Positions 1-9,038 are shown, numbered from the stretch's first letter. The stretch is 18,710 nt of DNA from Ectocarpus siliculosus (GCA_000310025.1 FN649003.1:150252-168961); one strand, 5' to 3'. Notes: generated by a model from the sequence alone, not told the origin. Program-made: numbers and translations.

Positions 1-121
1 GCCCGGGGCCGCAGCGGGGAGAAAAAATGTGGGGGGGGGTGGGGGGTGCTGCAAGACGGTTGAGACCAGGGGGGCACGATTCGCCACTTCGTGGTGCACG
101 GCAACGTGAGGGGATTGGCGC
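1..121 (+). repeat. Left inverted arm
   Basis: This arm pairs with 1020-1140. It holds a G-rich stretch at about 29-47 (nine Gs, a T, six Gs) that could form a G-quadruplex on this strand. Confidence 0.8.
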
Positions 122-1019
122 AATTGGGATTGATGCTATTGCGCACGAGTACGTTTTCCTCTTCTGTTTTTGCCGACGAGCTTTGGTGAAACGTTGTTGG
201 GTAGAATCTGCCGCCTTCTGGGTTTGCACACATGGGGCGGGCTTTTCGTATCAGTCCACCTTCTCGTGTGCGAGGTTTCTGTTCAAAATGTTTTGTTCGC
301 TGTTTTGTTCGCTGTTTTGTTCGAGCGCCCAAGGTACCAGGTCGTGGTTGGTGTGCATGTGGCAGCTGTGTTTGTTTTGCCGCTATTGTCGGGAGCGGTT
401 GGTGGGTGTCGTTTTTTTGGTGGACGGTGTTGTGTTGCCCCTGGGGCCAAAGAGGGCCCCTGGCGACGAACAGTTGATAAAAAAACGTTACCGCTCGGGG
501 ATCACCCCTGTGGAAAAACACATGACATGAGTGCACACGCACGCGCACGCACACGAGGTGCTGCGCTCTCTCCATCTCTCGCTAGGCGTTTTTTTCTCGA
601 TGCTTGCGCACCTTCGATTTGACGCTCCGCGTTTCAGGGTTCGACAACGGGCGCACCCAATACTGCGAATAAGCATCCACAACGAGACGGCGAATGCACC
701 ACTGCATTCCATCGCCCTTCGGACCACCTCTGTAGAATGCCCATCCAAAATTGCTTGCTTGGCCACAAGGGTCCGGAACGATAGACGTCAAGCACCACAC
801 CAAGAGTTGCAACCGCCTGACCACAGCAATCAGCTGCGACTTGCGGTAGCATTGTCCAAACCAACAACATTACTGTTGACAATAAATCTCTGCACGAAAC
901 GTCAGCACACAAGGACGCGACATATGAAAAATTTCCCTGCTCAAACGACCGAAACCTCGGTGTGCAATACAACAACGGCGGACAGAAACAGCACAGCACT
1001 TTCCAAGCAACACCCGTCA

Positions 1020-1140
1020 GCGCCAATCCCCTCACGTTGCCGTGCACCACGAAGTGGCGAATCGTGCCCCCCTGGTCTCAACCGTCTTGCAGCACCCCCC
1101 ACCCCCCCCCGCATTTTTTCTCCCCGCTGCGGCCCCGGGC
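1020..1140 (-). repeat. Right inverted arm
   Basis: This is the reverse complement of 1-121, with the matching C-runs at 1095-1110. Pairing stops inward of 1020/121. Confidence 0.8.
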
Positions 1141-3233
1141 TCCATGCGCTCCAACGACATCGAACAGCGGTCATGAGCGTTCTTTAAGCAAACCTTCCGA
1201 AGCTCCTGTATGTTTGCAGGTCAACATTCATCCCACGGCGAGCGGCGAGGGTAGAAATTTGAGGAGGGTCAGGGATCGGGGACACTGCTGAACGCACAAC
1301 GTCTCTCGGGAGGCGCGCGCGCCGGGGGGGGGTTGTTTTATATATGTGGGGGTGAGGGCAATGTACGGGAGACAACAGGCAGAATGCAAACATGGGAGAA
1401 AAAACACGAACGAATGGGTTTGTGCTGCGCTCCCCAGTACTTTCTCCATCGTTGTTTTCACGAAGCACAGCAGCGACGTGCCACGCATCAGACATGCGGA
1501 CGGGCTGCGATGGCACGAGATGGCACGCAATGTACTCAATTTTAGCATCCTGGTGCTTGTTGTGGTACATCATGTTGACTGCTGCTCAGTATAGTTCTTC
1601 AAGCACGACGTGCAGCAGAGCAAAAAAAAGGCATCGAGAACAGCACCAACAAGGGAGCACACAGCCGCGGCAGCACAGTAACCGAACCAAAAATAAGAGT
1701 GCCACCGTTGAGCGGAGTGAACTTTTTGCGTGGTTTGCGTGTGCCGGGGGCAAGGCGGGGCGATGCATACAAAAACTCCCCATGTTTTTCGTGTTCTAAC
1801 CCGCCCGGTGGAGTGAGTCAAGTACTGCTCTACATACTGCTGTGTGGCATGACAACGAAAGCACAGGGGGAAAGCAGCAACAGAGCACACAGCGCAATAT
1901 TGGCACACAAAAAAAAACATTCGGTCGTTGAGTGCAGTGAATATTATGGTTGTTTTTGTGTGTCGGAGGGCAGGCGAGACGGGCTACACAAAAAATAGCA
2001 TGTTTTTTTCAGCCGTTGCCTCGCTTTGGCTGTGGTGCTGTTTGGTGGAGGCAACCAAATGGAGGCAAAAAAGACTTGGGCTCTCACAGAGTTCAGAGGC
2101 ACCCCAGGTGCTTCGACCGTTTCGGATCCACAGCAGATGGTCGATTCTGGTGCTGTGAGGGACCAAATCGTGCTCGATGCACAAGGTACCGCGGAACCTA
2201 TCCTATTGCACACGGCTCCCAGGGTGTGTAAGGGGGCCGATAGCGCTGCATATGGGGCCTTTCGTCTCACCTAGGGCCAGCGGCGGCCGCCGACGCGAAG
2301 TGCAAGTTGGCCCCCAAGAACCCAGCCCTCCAGCAAAACAGGTCACCAAAGGAGAAACTCGAGTCCTCCCTCCACAGAGCACGCCAGGCCTCGCTGCCGG
2401 CTTCCCAGAGCTCCAGGGACACAGGGTCAACGGGCAAGACTGTCCGCACCGCGGTTGAAGCGGCACAGCGCTAGAAGTCCAAGGGCTGCTGCTGGTGTCA
2501 GTGAGAAAGGCGCCCGAGGCGACGCGTTTCGCCTCGACCCCAGCACAAACAGGTCAGGTGCACCCAGCACCGCTTACTCCACAGACCTCGAGACGCGACA
2601 CCACACACCTTCCTGAGACCGCACGGGTGTTGGGAAGCGAGGGACGCCGGTTTTTCGAGCCGGCGTGCTCGGCGCAAGGCGGTGAAAATTTTGGCAGCGA
2701 CCTCACCCGCCGCTGCTGGAGCACACTTTTCTGGTGCTTGGAGAGAGCAAGACCTGCCCACACAACCCACTGCCGTGCTTCCGCTGCAGCACACGAATCC
2801 ACAAGCGCGCTGCTGCCACAGCTCCCCAAAAGTGTGCCCGGGTGGTATCGGGCGTAATTTTCCTGACGGCGCCAGGGCTCGGGCTAACGTGCTAACGTCA
2901 ACATGACGCAGTTTGCCGATTTTGGAATCCTCTCGGAATTTTTTTCCGCGGAGTGATTTTTTTTGTACTGAAAAAAAAAGGTGAACTTTATGTTTGCTCA
3001 AGAATTCTGGATTATTTTTCTGCAGGCAACCAAAGAAAAACCAAGACACATGAAACAAATTGAGAGCGCAGGTAAAATGCCGACTTGCTCCCAACGTTTT
3101 CTTATCGGACTAACCCGTTGCAAACTTCCCAAGATTGCCCTCCTATCATTACTATTGTTTCGGCCTCTGGCCTAAACATATCTTACTCCATTAGGCATGT
3201 CCGATGACCTACTCCTCCGAAACCGCTCCCCGG
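1141..3233. other. Intergenic stretch without a recognisable gene
   Basis: Short ORFs occur on both strands (for example 2026-2274 plus and 2498-3094 minus). None shows a known motif, and overlapping frames look equally good. The stretch contains the diverged repeat at about 1640-2010 and A/T homopolymers near 2940-2980. Its right part (about 2960-3233) probably includes the 3' untranslated end of the neighbouring retroelement, but no terminal repeat was found there. A small imperfect hairpin with GGCC arms sits near 3155-3175. Confidence 0.5.
1640..2010 (+). repeat. Diverged direct repeat, two units
   Basis: About 1703-1793 and 1922-2010 align by eye. They share the frame CGTTGAG..GAGTGAA, then T/G-rich sequence, GTGTG.CGG.GGCA, and CATGTTTTT at the end. 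Weaker similarity (a shared GAGCACACAGC block) extends left to about 1640 and 1870. The period is about 220 bases. The repeat has no known identity and may be an old, non-coding tandem duplication. Confidence 0.5.
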
Positions 3234-4469
3234 TCATTCCTCGAGTTCCGTAAGGGCCTGAGACACGAACTTCGCTCCTTCACCCCCAGCCCTAACGTAA
3301 ACCATAAAAGCCGATGACTTCCACCTCCCGGCTCTCTGAATCTGGATTACCGACGCCCCCATACTTGCTAGGTGCGTGGCCCCCCCGATCCTTCCTGAAT
3401 GCAATGCATACTACTGCGGGTCTCTACCCGCCACGCTCACGAGTAACCTGAGGTGTCTCGATGCCTCTGCCCTCGAAATTATCTTCCACCTGTCTTGTGT
3501 CCACGATTGCATCAACGGCGCGTGACTCCCGAGCTCGGGGTGCAGATCTAACAGATCCAGTAACACCTTCAACGCCTCTCCTGATGATCTAGTGACGGTT
3601 GCTCCCAAACGTTTTTGATCTGCTTTTGACGCTCTGAACGTGACTTCCACTCGGCTAGCCTGCCTTCTGTCTGCCCATGCAACCCTTACCGGACCGCAAA
3701 AGAAACCGAGGTCTCCTCTAGTCAGGCAAAAATCTGAGTGCACGAGCCCCGAGTCGTCCGCCCAGATTTCTGAAGCTCGGCACATCAGCAGGTACGAGAG
3801 GGCAAGTAAGTCCACACCAGATCAACTTCCCTGATTCTCCCGAATGTTCGACCACGCTCTTTCCAGCTGCTAGCATGTCCCACGAAAGTGGATTCCTAAT
3901 CTTAGGCTTCGTCTGCGTATTGGCGTGGACCCTATCAATGGTCTTCAACATGGCAAGGATCTGGAAATGCGAAGTGGGCAACTCCCATCCTGCGTGCATC
4001 TTATGGAAGTACTTGATGGCTGACAGATACCCGCGAATAGACTGACTCTGGTTCTTGTGACCGAAACACCGGCAAGCCATGAACACAGACAACTCACGCA
4101 CCGCACTTTCCACCCCCTCGCTCTCGCTGAGCCACGGGCCACTCTGGTTCTTGTGACCGAAACACCGGCAAGCCATGAACACAGACAACTCACGCACCGC
4201 ACTTTCCACCCCCTCGCTCTCGCTGAGCCACGGGCCCGAACCCGCCCCTGCTCGAGCCTCCTTCCACGTGCTCCACATCCGTTGATACACCTTATTGGTA
4301 CCACTTCCCAACGACCCGAAGGTGAGTGCGTTGACCAACCGCTCCCCCTCGTCGCTCGTGCCTCCCCGGCCATCTTTTCCCTGTGTTCCTGATATTCGAT
4401 CACCGGGTTTTCACAGCGTAAGGAAATACGTACATTTCGAGGTTCCGTTTTAAGGTACGACAAATTCAT
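3234..4469 (-). pseudogene. Tyrosine recombinase (YR) of the retroelement, broken
   Basis: In YR retrotransposons this enzyme integrates a circular DNA intermediate. The likely start is the ATG at 4467-4469. A core-binding domain follows (KVYQRMWSTWKEA, about 4300-3880), then the catalytic domain. The first catalytic Arg lies in CRASE (3777-3779). The second half holds HSGR (His 3399-3401, Arg 3390-3392), GRW (Trp 3321-3323) and the nucleophile Tyr in VYVR (3297-3299), ending in TGA at 3234. The R-H-R-W-Y set is therefore complete. The gene is broken four ways: a frameshift near 4370, an exact 96-bp duplication, a frameshift near 3816-3830, and an in-frame TAG at 3411-3413 three codons before the catalytic His. 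Without the duplication the length would be about 380 residues, normal for the family. Family assignment is firm; activity is very unlikely. Confidence 0.88.
4045..4236 (-). repeat. Exact 96-bp tandem duplication inside the recombinase
   Basis: 4045-4140 and 4141-4236 are identical over 96 bases. The unit is 32 codons, so it keeps frame and repeats a block of the core-binding domain (GPWLSESEGV to FGHKNQS). The absence of mismatches means a very recent event or an assembly artefact. Confidence 0.95.
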
Positions 4470-4701
4470 GCCGAACCCGGGATAGCCCCAACTTGGCTTG
4501 AGGGGAGATCAGCAAAATTGGTCGTCCAAACCAACTCTGCCTCCCCCGGCTATCCATTTTATCAAGGCGTCATGAAACCGTGAGTGTGATGCGTGTCCGC
4601 CGCTCCAGCTTACTCGTTATCTCAATTCCTTTGATAATTCGTTGATCGACCAGAAACGCGGAGCGGTGTCCTACTGCCCTACCTTCGATCTCTTTGCCGT
4701 G
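4470..4701 (-). other. Linker between RNase H and recombinase ORFs
   Basis: There is no ORF of note. It contains an 8-bp perfect inverted repeat, GGATAGCC at 4480-4487 and GGCTATCC at 4548-4555, just upstream of the recombinase ATG. A small TTGG/CCAA hairpin lies inside. It could be a folded leader or simply chance. Confidence 0.4.
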
Positions 4702-5765
4702 TCAGATATTTCTTGTTCCTTGGACCATAATGTCCCATACCGAGTCGTCCAGACTATCTTTCGGTAATTTCTTCTGGAGAATAATGCTGAGCAACGCTCG
4801 TCCCCCTTCCCCGATATCCTGTTGTGTCCACCCTGAGTCTTTCGTGAGCATTCTTACGTTGGCGGCGATCTCGTTTTCTTCCCAACGTGAAATCCCGTCC
4901 GCGAGTGTGTTCTTTCGACCAGGGATGTGTTTGGCCACGTGGCACCAGCCGCAAGAAATCTCCATCCTACCCATGAGTCTCATTATGAGGCTAGCGCGCC
5001 TGTCACGCGACCCCCCACACCTGTTAGTCCAGCTGACGGCTGACACGTTGTCCCCGCGCATCAACACCGACTGCCCTTCTTCTACGGGTCGGTCTTTCAG
5101 GATCATTTGGACTACCCACGCCGTCATGAACATGCCCGTGAGTTCTAACAGATTGATCGTTATGTCTGACGTCTCCTTTGCCTGCGCCTTGCGCTTGAGC
5201 TCCGCGGACAGTGAGGGTTCGATCGTGTATCTCCAGAAAGTCTTTAGTTCGGGGCAGTAGCCGCCAATCGCTGTGAAGCTAGCGTCTGAGAGGTAGAGAC
5301 GTGATGGTGCTCGTTTAACGTGGAGTAAGAACGATGCGCTGAGGGACTCCCCTCGATGGGCCAGGGGCTGGTTGAGGGCCCACTTCCAGAAGGCGATATC
5401 GCCGTGGAACTCTCTACCCAAGTCCACTAGACGTCGTGACCGTGTGTGTCGACTGGCTTGGGTATGCAGACCCGATAGGCGGAGCAGTTGCCACACAAAG
5501 TATCTACCAGCCCTGATGACATAGGTGAGGTTCCAAAGTTTTCCTGCAATGCTGAGGACTTCTTGAACACTGGCCTTCTTCCTATCGTGGGGCCAAGCGA
5601 CCTCTAGGGTGTTCCGGATCGCGCTTACCCGTTCGGGAGTAGTTGCAATTCTGCCATCATGCGTGTCTATGGTGTACCCCAGGGCCTCTATGACCGTGTC
5701 CCAGTCGGTGCTCTTTTTCGGGGCAAGAATGGGGGTTTCTCCGACTTCTCCCTCGCCGAACAGAG
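4702..5765 (-). pseudogene. Retroelement Pol, RT thumb/connection and RNase H
   Basis: This frame continues the reverse transcriptase after a frameshift near 5757-5770; the ORF is open from 5868, but the Pol-like part begins at FGEGEVGE. It contains an RT tail (ALGYTIDT, then VLSIAGKLWNLTYVIRAGRY) and an RNase H fold. The acidic residues sit in DASFTAIGG (about 5284-5286), LLELTGM (about 5143-5145), MRGDNVSAV (about 5050-5052) and HIPGRKNTLADGISR (about 4897-4899). This arrangement is typical of YR retrotransposons. The enzyme would degrade the RNA strand during cDNA synthesis. All four acidic positions are kept, so decay seems limited to the frame change. The stop is at 4702. A programmed frameshift is less likely because it would fall inside a catalytic polyprotein, between the palm and the rest of RT. 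Confidence 0.85.
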
Positions 5766-7315
5766 GCGGAAGCAATGAGTGCCGATTCGTCGGTGGGGTC
5801 ATGCTGGACCTTCGTGAGCAAGAAATCGTCAACGTAGACCCTGGCCAAGAAATCGTCCGCGGGGCCACCGCCTCTATGCGGTTGTACGCCTGCCGACGAA
5901 GGTATTGGGGTTGGGGTGCCCTTTTCCCAAGGGGGTTTTATTTTGACGTGAGACATCATTGCGATTCCCTCTGGTAGTAGTCGGGCGTTCGCGAGGGACG
6001 TGTTGCGGTGCGAGTGCTCTGCAGCGGAGGCTAACACACCCCACAATCCTGGTGAAGCTGCCCAGCCATATGTCAGCCGTAGATCCGCTACTAGCACGTC
6101 TCCTATCACGTAGCAGAAGTTGTGAGCATGCTCTGGTGAAATCCTAACATTTCTGAAAGCTGAGGTGACATCAGCCTTGGCTGCGAGAATTCTCTTGTCA
6201 GGCCATCTTACCCGTAGGCTAGTGAGCTCCTCGAGGAAAGCTGGTAGTGCTTCGCCGCACAGGCAACGTGGCACTTCAGACATGATGGTATCTTTGTTGA
6301 GTCCACCTTTTGACCCCTTGCTTGTGCTTGGGTCAAAAGAGAAGTCGTTGATGATCCTCACTTTTTTTCCTGGGACCGCTCCCAACGGAGCTACTCTAAT
6401 CCCACGTACGTCCGATGCGTTCGCCTTTCTCAGGACGATACACCTATTACGCTTGACATCGTCGCATAGTTTTTCCCACACTTGTGTTTGGTGATCGTCT
6501 ACGCTACGGTGGTTGCCGTATGCCAAGGATTTCTTGAGATTTTGCTGCGAGACTAGAGTGGGGGCAGGGGCTCCTTCACCGACTATCTCCATGAGGTCAT
6601 CGATACCCGGGAAGCCCTTCTCCTCTCCGAAATACTGCTTGACGTCGCTCACGTCCAACGGCGGTGACACCAAAGTGCCGCCGATTCCCCTCGCGACGTC
6701 TCCCAGCCTTCCATCGTGGAGCTTTACCAAATCACTACCAATATCCGCCATCTTCCCAATGATACGTTGTTTCTCGTCTAGTGAGTGTAGGCTTGACGCG
6801 AGCATGCTTCTCTGTGCCTCGAGTCTATCGGTCAGAGTTTTTAAGTTTCTCGAAAAGGTTGTCTTTTTTGGACTCTCTAGGGCCGGAGGTTCTTTCCCCG
6901 CCCCAAAGTGAGAAATCGCTGAATTCGACCCGCAACCCTGTCGCATTACTTTTGTGATGTCAGCGGCCCTAGCAGTGTCCGCCGCTAGTGTCCTACGTGC
7001 CAACGAGGCATCCCCCGGGGTGTCCGCCCCCGGGGTAGCTTTTGACACGGTCATGGTGTCCGCCAATTCCGTGTCGTTCCCGCGAATGGTGTCCGCCAAT
7101 CGGGGCTGTGTGACTGACAAATTCTTACGCAGGGTGTCCGCCCCGTGTATGTCCTTCTGCACACTACTGGTGTCCGCCAGTATTTTCTGTTTTCCGACAA
7201 CGCTCGCGGCGTCCACCGCTTGCGTGCCGCGGTGCCAATAATGGTCGCCCGGGGTGTCCTCCCCCGGGGCGACTGCATTGCATTGTTCAGCACGTGTGGT
7301 GTCCGCCACAGTCTT
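5760..7315 (-). pseudogene. Retroelement Pol, reverse transcriptase
   Basis: A long minus-strand frame runs from about 7309 to the frameshift near 5760. Its first about 120 residues are the ADT-repeat linker. A charged, probably coiled-coil segment follows (FSRNLKTLTDRLEAQRSM to KLHDGRL). RT motifs then appear in order: VAPLGAVPGKKVRIINDFS, AKADVTSAFRNV (first catalytic Asp, about residue 380), LTYGWAASPGLWGVL, and YVDDFLL (catalytic Asp pair, about residues 494-495). This reading matches RTs of DIRS/Ngaro-class elements. The frame joins the upstream linker through a 1-base insertion near 7312-7318, seen by comparison with the duplicated copy near 7597-7605. It has no start of its own and should be made as part of a longer Gag-Pol or Pol product. 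Confidence 0.87.
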
Positions 7316-7908
7316 TGGTGGTGTACAAGGCAGAGCAGTTATTGATCCCGCTATTGGTGTCCGCCAATAGGTTTTCCGTTAGTGTGTTTTCCGCGGGAAC
7401 GGCGTCCACCGTTTGCGGGAGTGAGGGAAATGCGCGTTCACGTTGCACCCTACTGGTGTCCGCCAGTATTTTTTGCTTACCGACAACGCTCGCGGCGTCC
7501 ACCGCTTGCGTGCCGCGGGGCCAATTATATTTGCCCGGGGTGTCCTCCCCCGAGGCGACTGCATTGCATTGTTCATCACGTGTGGCGTCCACCACAGTCT
7601 TCGTGGAGTACAAGGCAGAGCAGATATTGATCCCGCTATTGGTGTCCGCCAATAGGTTTTCCGTTAGTGTGTTTTTCGCGGGAACGGCGTCCACCGTTTG
7701 CGGGAGTGAGGTTAATGCATGTTCACACCGGGTGTCCGCCCGGTGTGTGTCAATATTCGCATAATTGGTGTCCGCCAATAGTTGTGACTTATCTATCACC
7801 AGTGCGGTGTCCTCCGCTTGTGTGTTATATGACCCGTACTTAGCGCCCGGGGTGTCCGCCCCCGTAGCTACTGTTTTTGGCGTTTTGGCGTGAGTGGTGT
7901 CCGCCACT
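6969..7908 (-). repeat. Array of 22 short palindromes with a constant loop, in coding phase
   Basis: On the plus strand each unit reads arm-GG-core-CC-arm. The core is TGTCCG (14 copies), CGTCCA (5) or TGTCCT (3). The six-base cores start at 6976, 7021, 7057, 7090, 7135, 7171, 7210, 7255, 7300, 7358, 7403, 7457, 7496, 7541, 7586, 7643, 7688, 7733, 7769, 7808, 7853 and 7898. Eleven of 21 spacings are 45; the others are 33-57, all multiples of three except one of 58 that contains the 1-base insertion. Arms differ but pair with each other: CACACCGGG/CCCGGTGTG (7724-7747), CTATTGG/CCAATAG (7351-7370 and 7636-7655), TACTGG/CCAGTA (7165-7182 and 7451-7468), TGTGG/CCACA (7295-7310), AGTGG/CCACT (7893-7908), and an 11-bp stem with two bulges at 7244-7273. 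Some, as at 7057, pair over only 3 bp. The codons give A-D-T, V-D-A or E-D-T. Function unknown. Confidence 0.9.
7154..7724 (-). repeat. 285-bp (95-codon) tandem duplication within the palindrome array
   Basis: About 7154-7439 and 7440-7724 are highly similar, with a period of 285 bases (286 where the 1-base insertion lies). Six palindromes are repeated in the same order. The stems are mostly unchanged. One core differs between copies: TGTCCG at 7300 against CGTCCA at 7586, with the same TGTGG/CCACA arms. Similarity is lost just before the 7733 palindrome. Confidence 0.85.
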
Positions 7909-8126
7909 ATGCAGGGTGAAAACGAATCCAAACAGTTGACAGTATGGGAAATTACAGGTTCGCAACTCATGCTCTCACCGTAAAACACAGCGGGTGCCAC
8001 CGACCCGGGAAGGGGAACTCCCACGCTCGCTACTGTCCTTCTGCTGTCCGCAAAGGCATTCGCTCCCGTGCCAAGCTCGCCACCCCCCCTTGTCGGCCCC
8101 ACCTCGTGGAAGTGGGGCCCGCACCG
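7312..8126 (-). CDS. Pol N-terminal linker with ADT repeats, in frame after the Gag stop
   Basis: This is the same reading frame as Gag, continuing directly after its TGA; the first possible start codon, a GTG at 8100-8102, is nine codons downstream. It is about 270 residues with little secondary-structure signal and many Thr, Ala, Asp and Asn. It is dominated by repeats containing LADTN, VDA and GEDTPG, about 15 residues apart. No protease motif (DTG or DSG with flanking hydrophobics) is convincing; the frequent DT pairs belong to the repeats. The frame ends artificially near 7287 because of a 1-base insertion, after which RT follows in the next frame. It may be a spacer whose RNA structure matters more than its protein. 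The function of the protein part is unknown. Confidence 0.6.
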
Positions 8127-8129
8127 TCA
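8095..8129 (-). promoter_or_regulatory. Candidate stop-codon readthrough signal (UGA CGG plus 3' hairpin)
   Basis: Gag ends in TGA (8127-8129) followed by CGG. After seven further bases a hairpin begins: GGCCCCAC (plus-strand 8112-8119 read on minus) pairs with GTGGGGCC (8095-8102) over 8 perfect bp. The loop can extend the stem by a U·G, a U-A and a C-G pair. The downstream frame is Gag's own. UGA CGG with a 3' structure about 8 bases away is the known type II readthrough layout of alphaviruses and coltiviruses. A simple nonsense mutation in a decayed copy is the alternative. Confidence 0.55.
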
Positions 8130-9038
8130 CGGATTGGTACCGCCACGGCCTCCTCCCGCGCGCCCCCCACCTCCTCCTCCTCCAGCTGCTCCTCCTCCCC
8201 GGCCGCCTCCATGATTGTACCTCGCGACTGGTGCTTGTGTCGCTCTCGGGGCAGGGGGGGCACGAGCGGGCGGAGCGGGCGGAGGGGGGGGGGGGGGAGG
8301 AACAGCAGGCAAGAGTGACGGGTGCCGCTGGGTGTGCCCCTTCTCGCACCGCGGGCGTGTGCAGAACGTGCCCGACCACGTGTAGAAGCACTCGTTGTCG
8401 GGAGTGTTCCAGGCGGCAACGGTCTGTGCAAACGCGTTGGCGGCTGCCGTGGAAGAGTATGGGACTGGTGCGGCGGGGGTGCGGGCAGGTTGACCCCGTG
8501 AAGTAGCTTTGCGTTTGGTGCTAGCGGCGGCCGATTTTGGCTGCTGCTGACGGGCTAGACCCCCCTGCAGGAGACCCACCATCGAAGAAGCCGTACCCTC
8601 CGCAATCAGGATCAACGTTCGTGAGAACTGCGGGACTTGGATCGCCCCCACCGTATTGGGGGGTGGAGGGGAGAGGGTGTTGCGCTGCCGGAGCGCCCTA
8701 GCTTCGGTGGTCAGACGACTGACGAAATCGGCCCAATCGAGGTTGGCGTCTTGCTTGAACCTGGCGAAGACGTCGGCCTCGCGGCCCCTGAACTCAGCGC
8801 AGTGGCGGGAAGTGTAGTGGCAGAGGTCCTCGGAGATCCTGAAGAGTTCCCGGAAAAACAGGCCGACCCTGTCGGCCCCGGCCGGCGAGGCGCCCGCCAT
8901 GCCGTCCTTGATGAAGACTTCCAGGACGCGAACGAAGGTGTCGAGATGCACGTCGAACGTGCGTGTCACCGCCGCTACCCCCGGGGGACGCGGCGGCGAG
9001 AACGCCGCAATGTCGATGGCGCAAATATACGACCACAT

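Larger units (their letters stand above)
1..1140. mobile_element. Foldback / long-TIR non-autonomous element, left end cut by window
   Basis: Bases 1-121 are the reverse complement of 1020-1140 with a single visible mismatch (T at 30 against G at 1111). The arms enclose about 900 bases. This is the layout of a foldback or long-TIR non-autonomous transposon. Base 1 is already paired, so the left terminus and its target duplication lie outside the window, and the true right end may lie beyond 1140. No transposase was recognised inside. Several overlapping ORFs run through on both strands (for example 531-1187 plus and 634-1050 minus), but none resembles a known family. The near-identity of the arms suggests a young element or recent arm homogenisation. 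Confidence 0.75.

Noticed and set aside
531-1187. 218-codon plus-strand ORF in the foldback element
   Set aside because: It runs into the inverted arm, has no recognisable motif, and competes with equally long minus-strand frames.
4057-4392. Plus-strand ORF with internal repeat
   Set aside because: Its repeat is only the 96-bp recombinase duplication read on the wrong strand.
4591-4606. Extra copy of the TGTCCG core in the RNase H-YR linker
   Set aside because: The flanking bases do not pair, so it is probably chance.
4694-5260. 188-codon plus-strand ORF
   Set aside because: It lies antisense to the RNase H domain, whose motifs are unambiguous on the minus strand.
6969-7908. CRISPR array
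   Set aside because: The repeats are short with variable arms, cores vary, spacers are themselves repeated, all units share one codon phase, and the array is part of a retroelement ORF in eukaryote-like DNA with no cas genes.
7991-8007. CGGGT/ACCCG hairpin just beyond the array
   Set aside because: The loop differs entirely (GCCACCG) and the spacing does not follow the array; kept out of the count.
7312-8126. Aspartic protease from the many D-T pairs
   Set aside because: The D-T pairs are the repeat itself; there is no D-T/S-G motif in a hydrophobic setting, and YR retrotransposons normally lack a protease.
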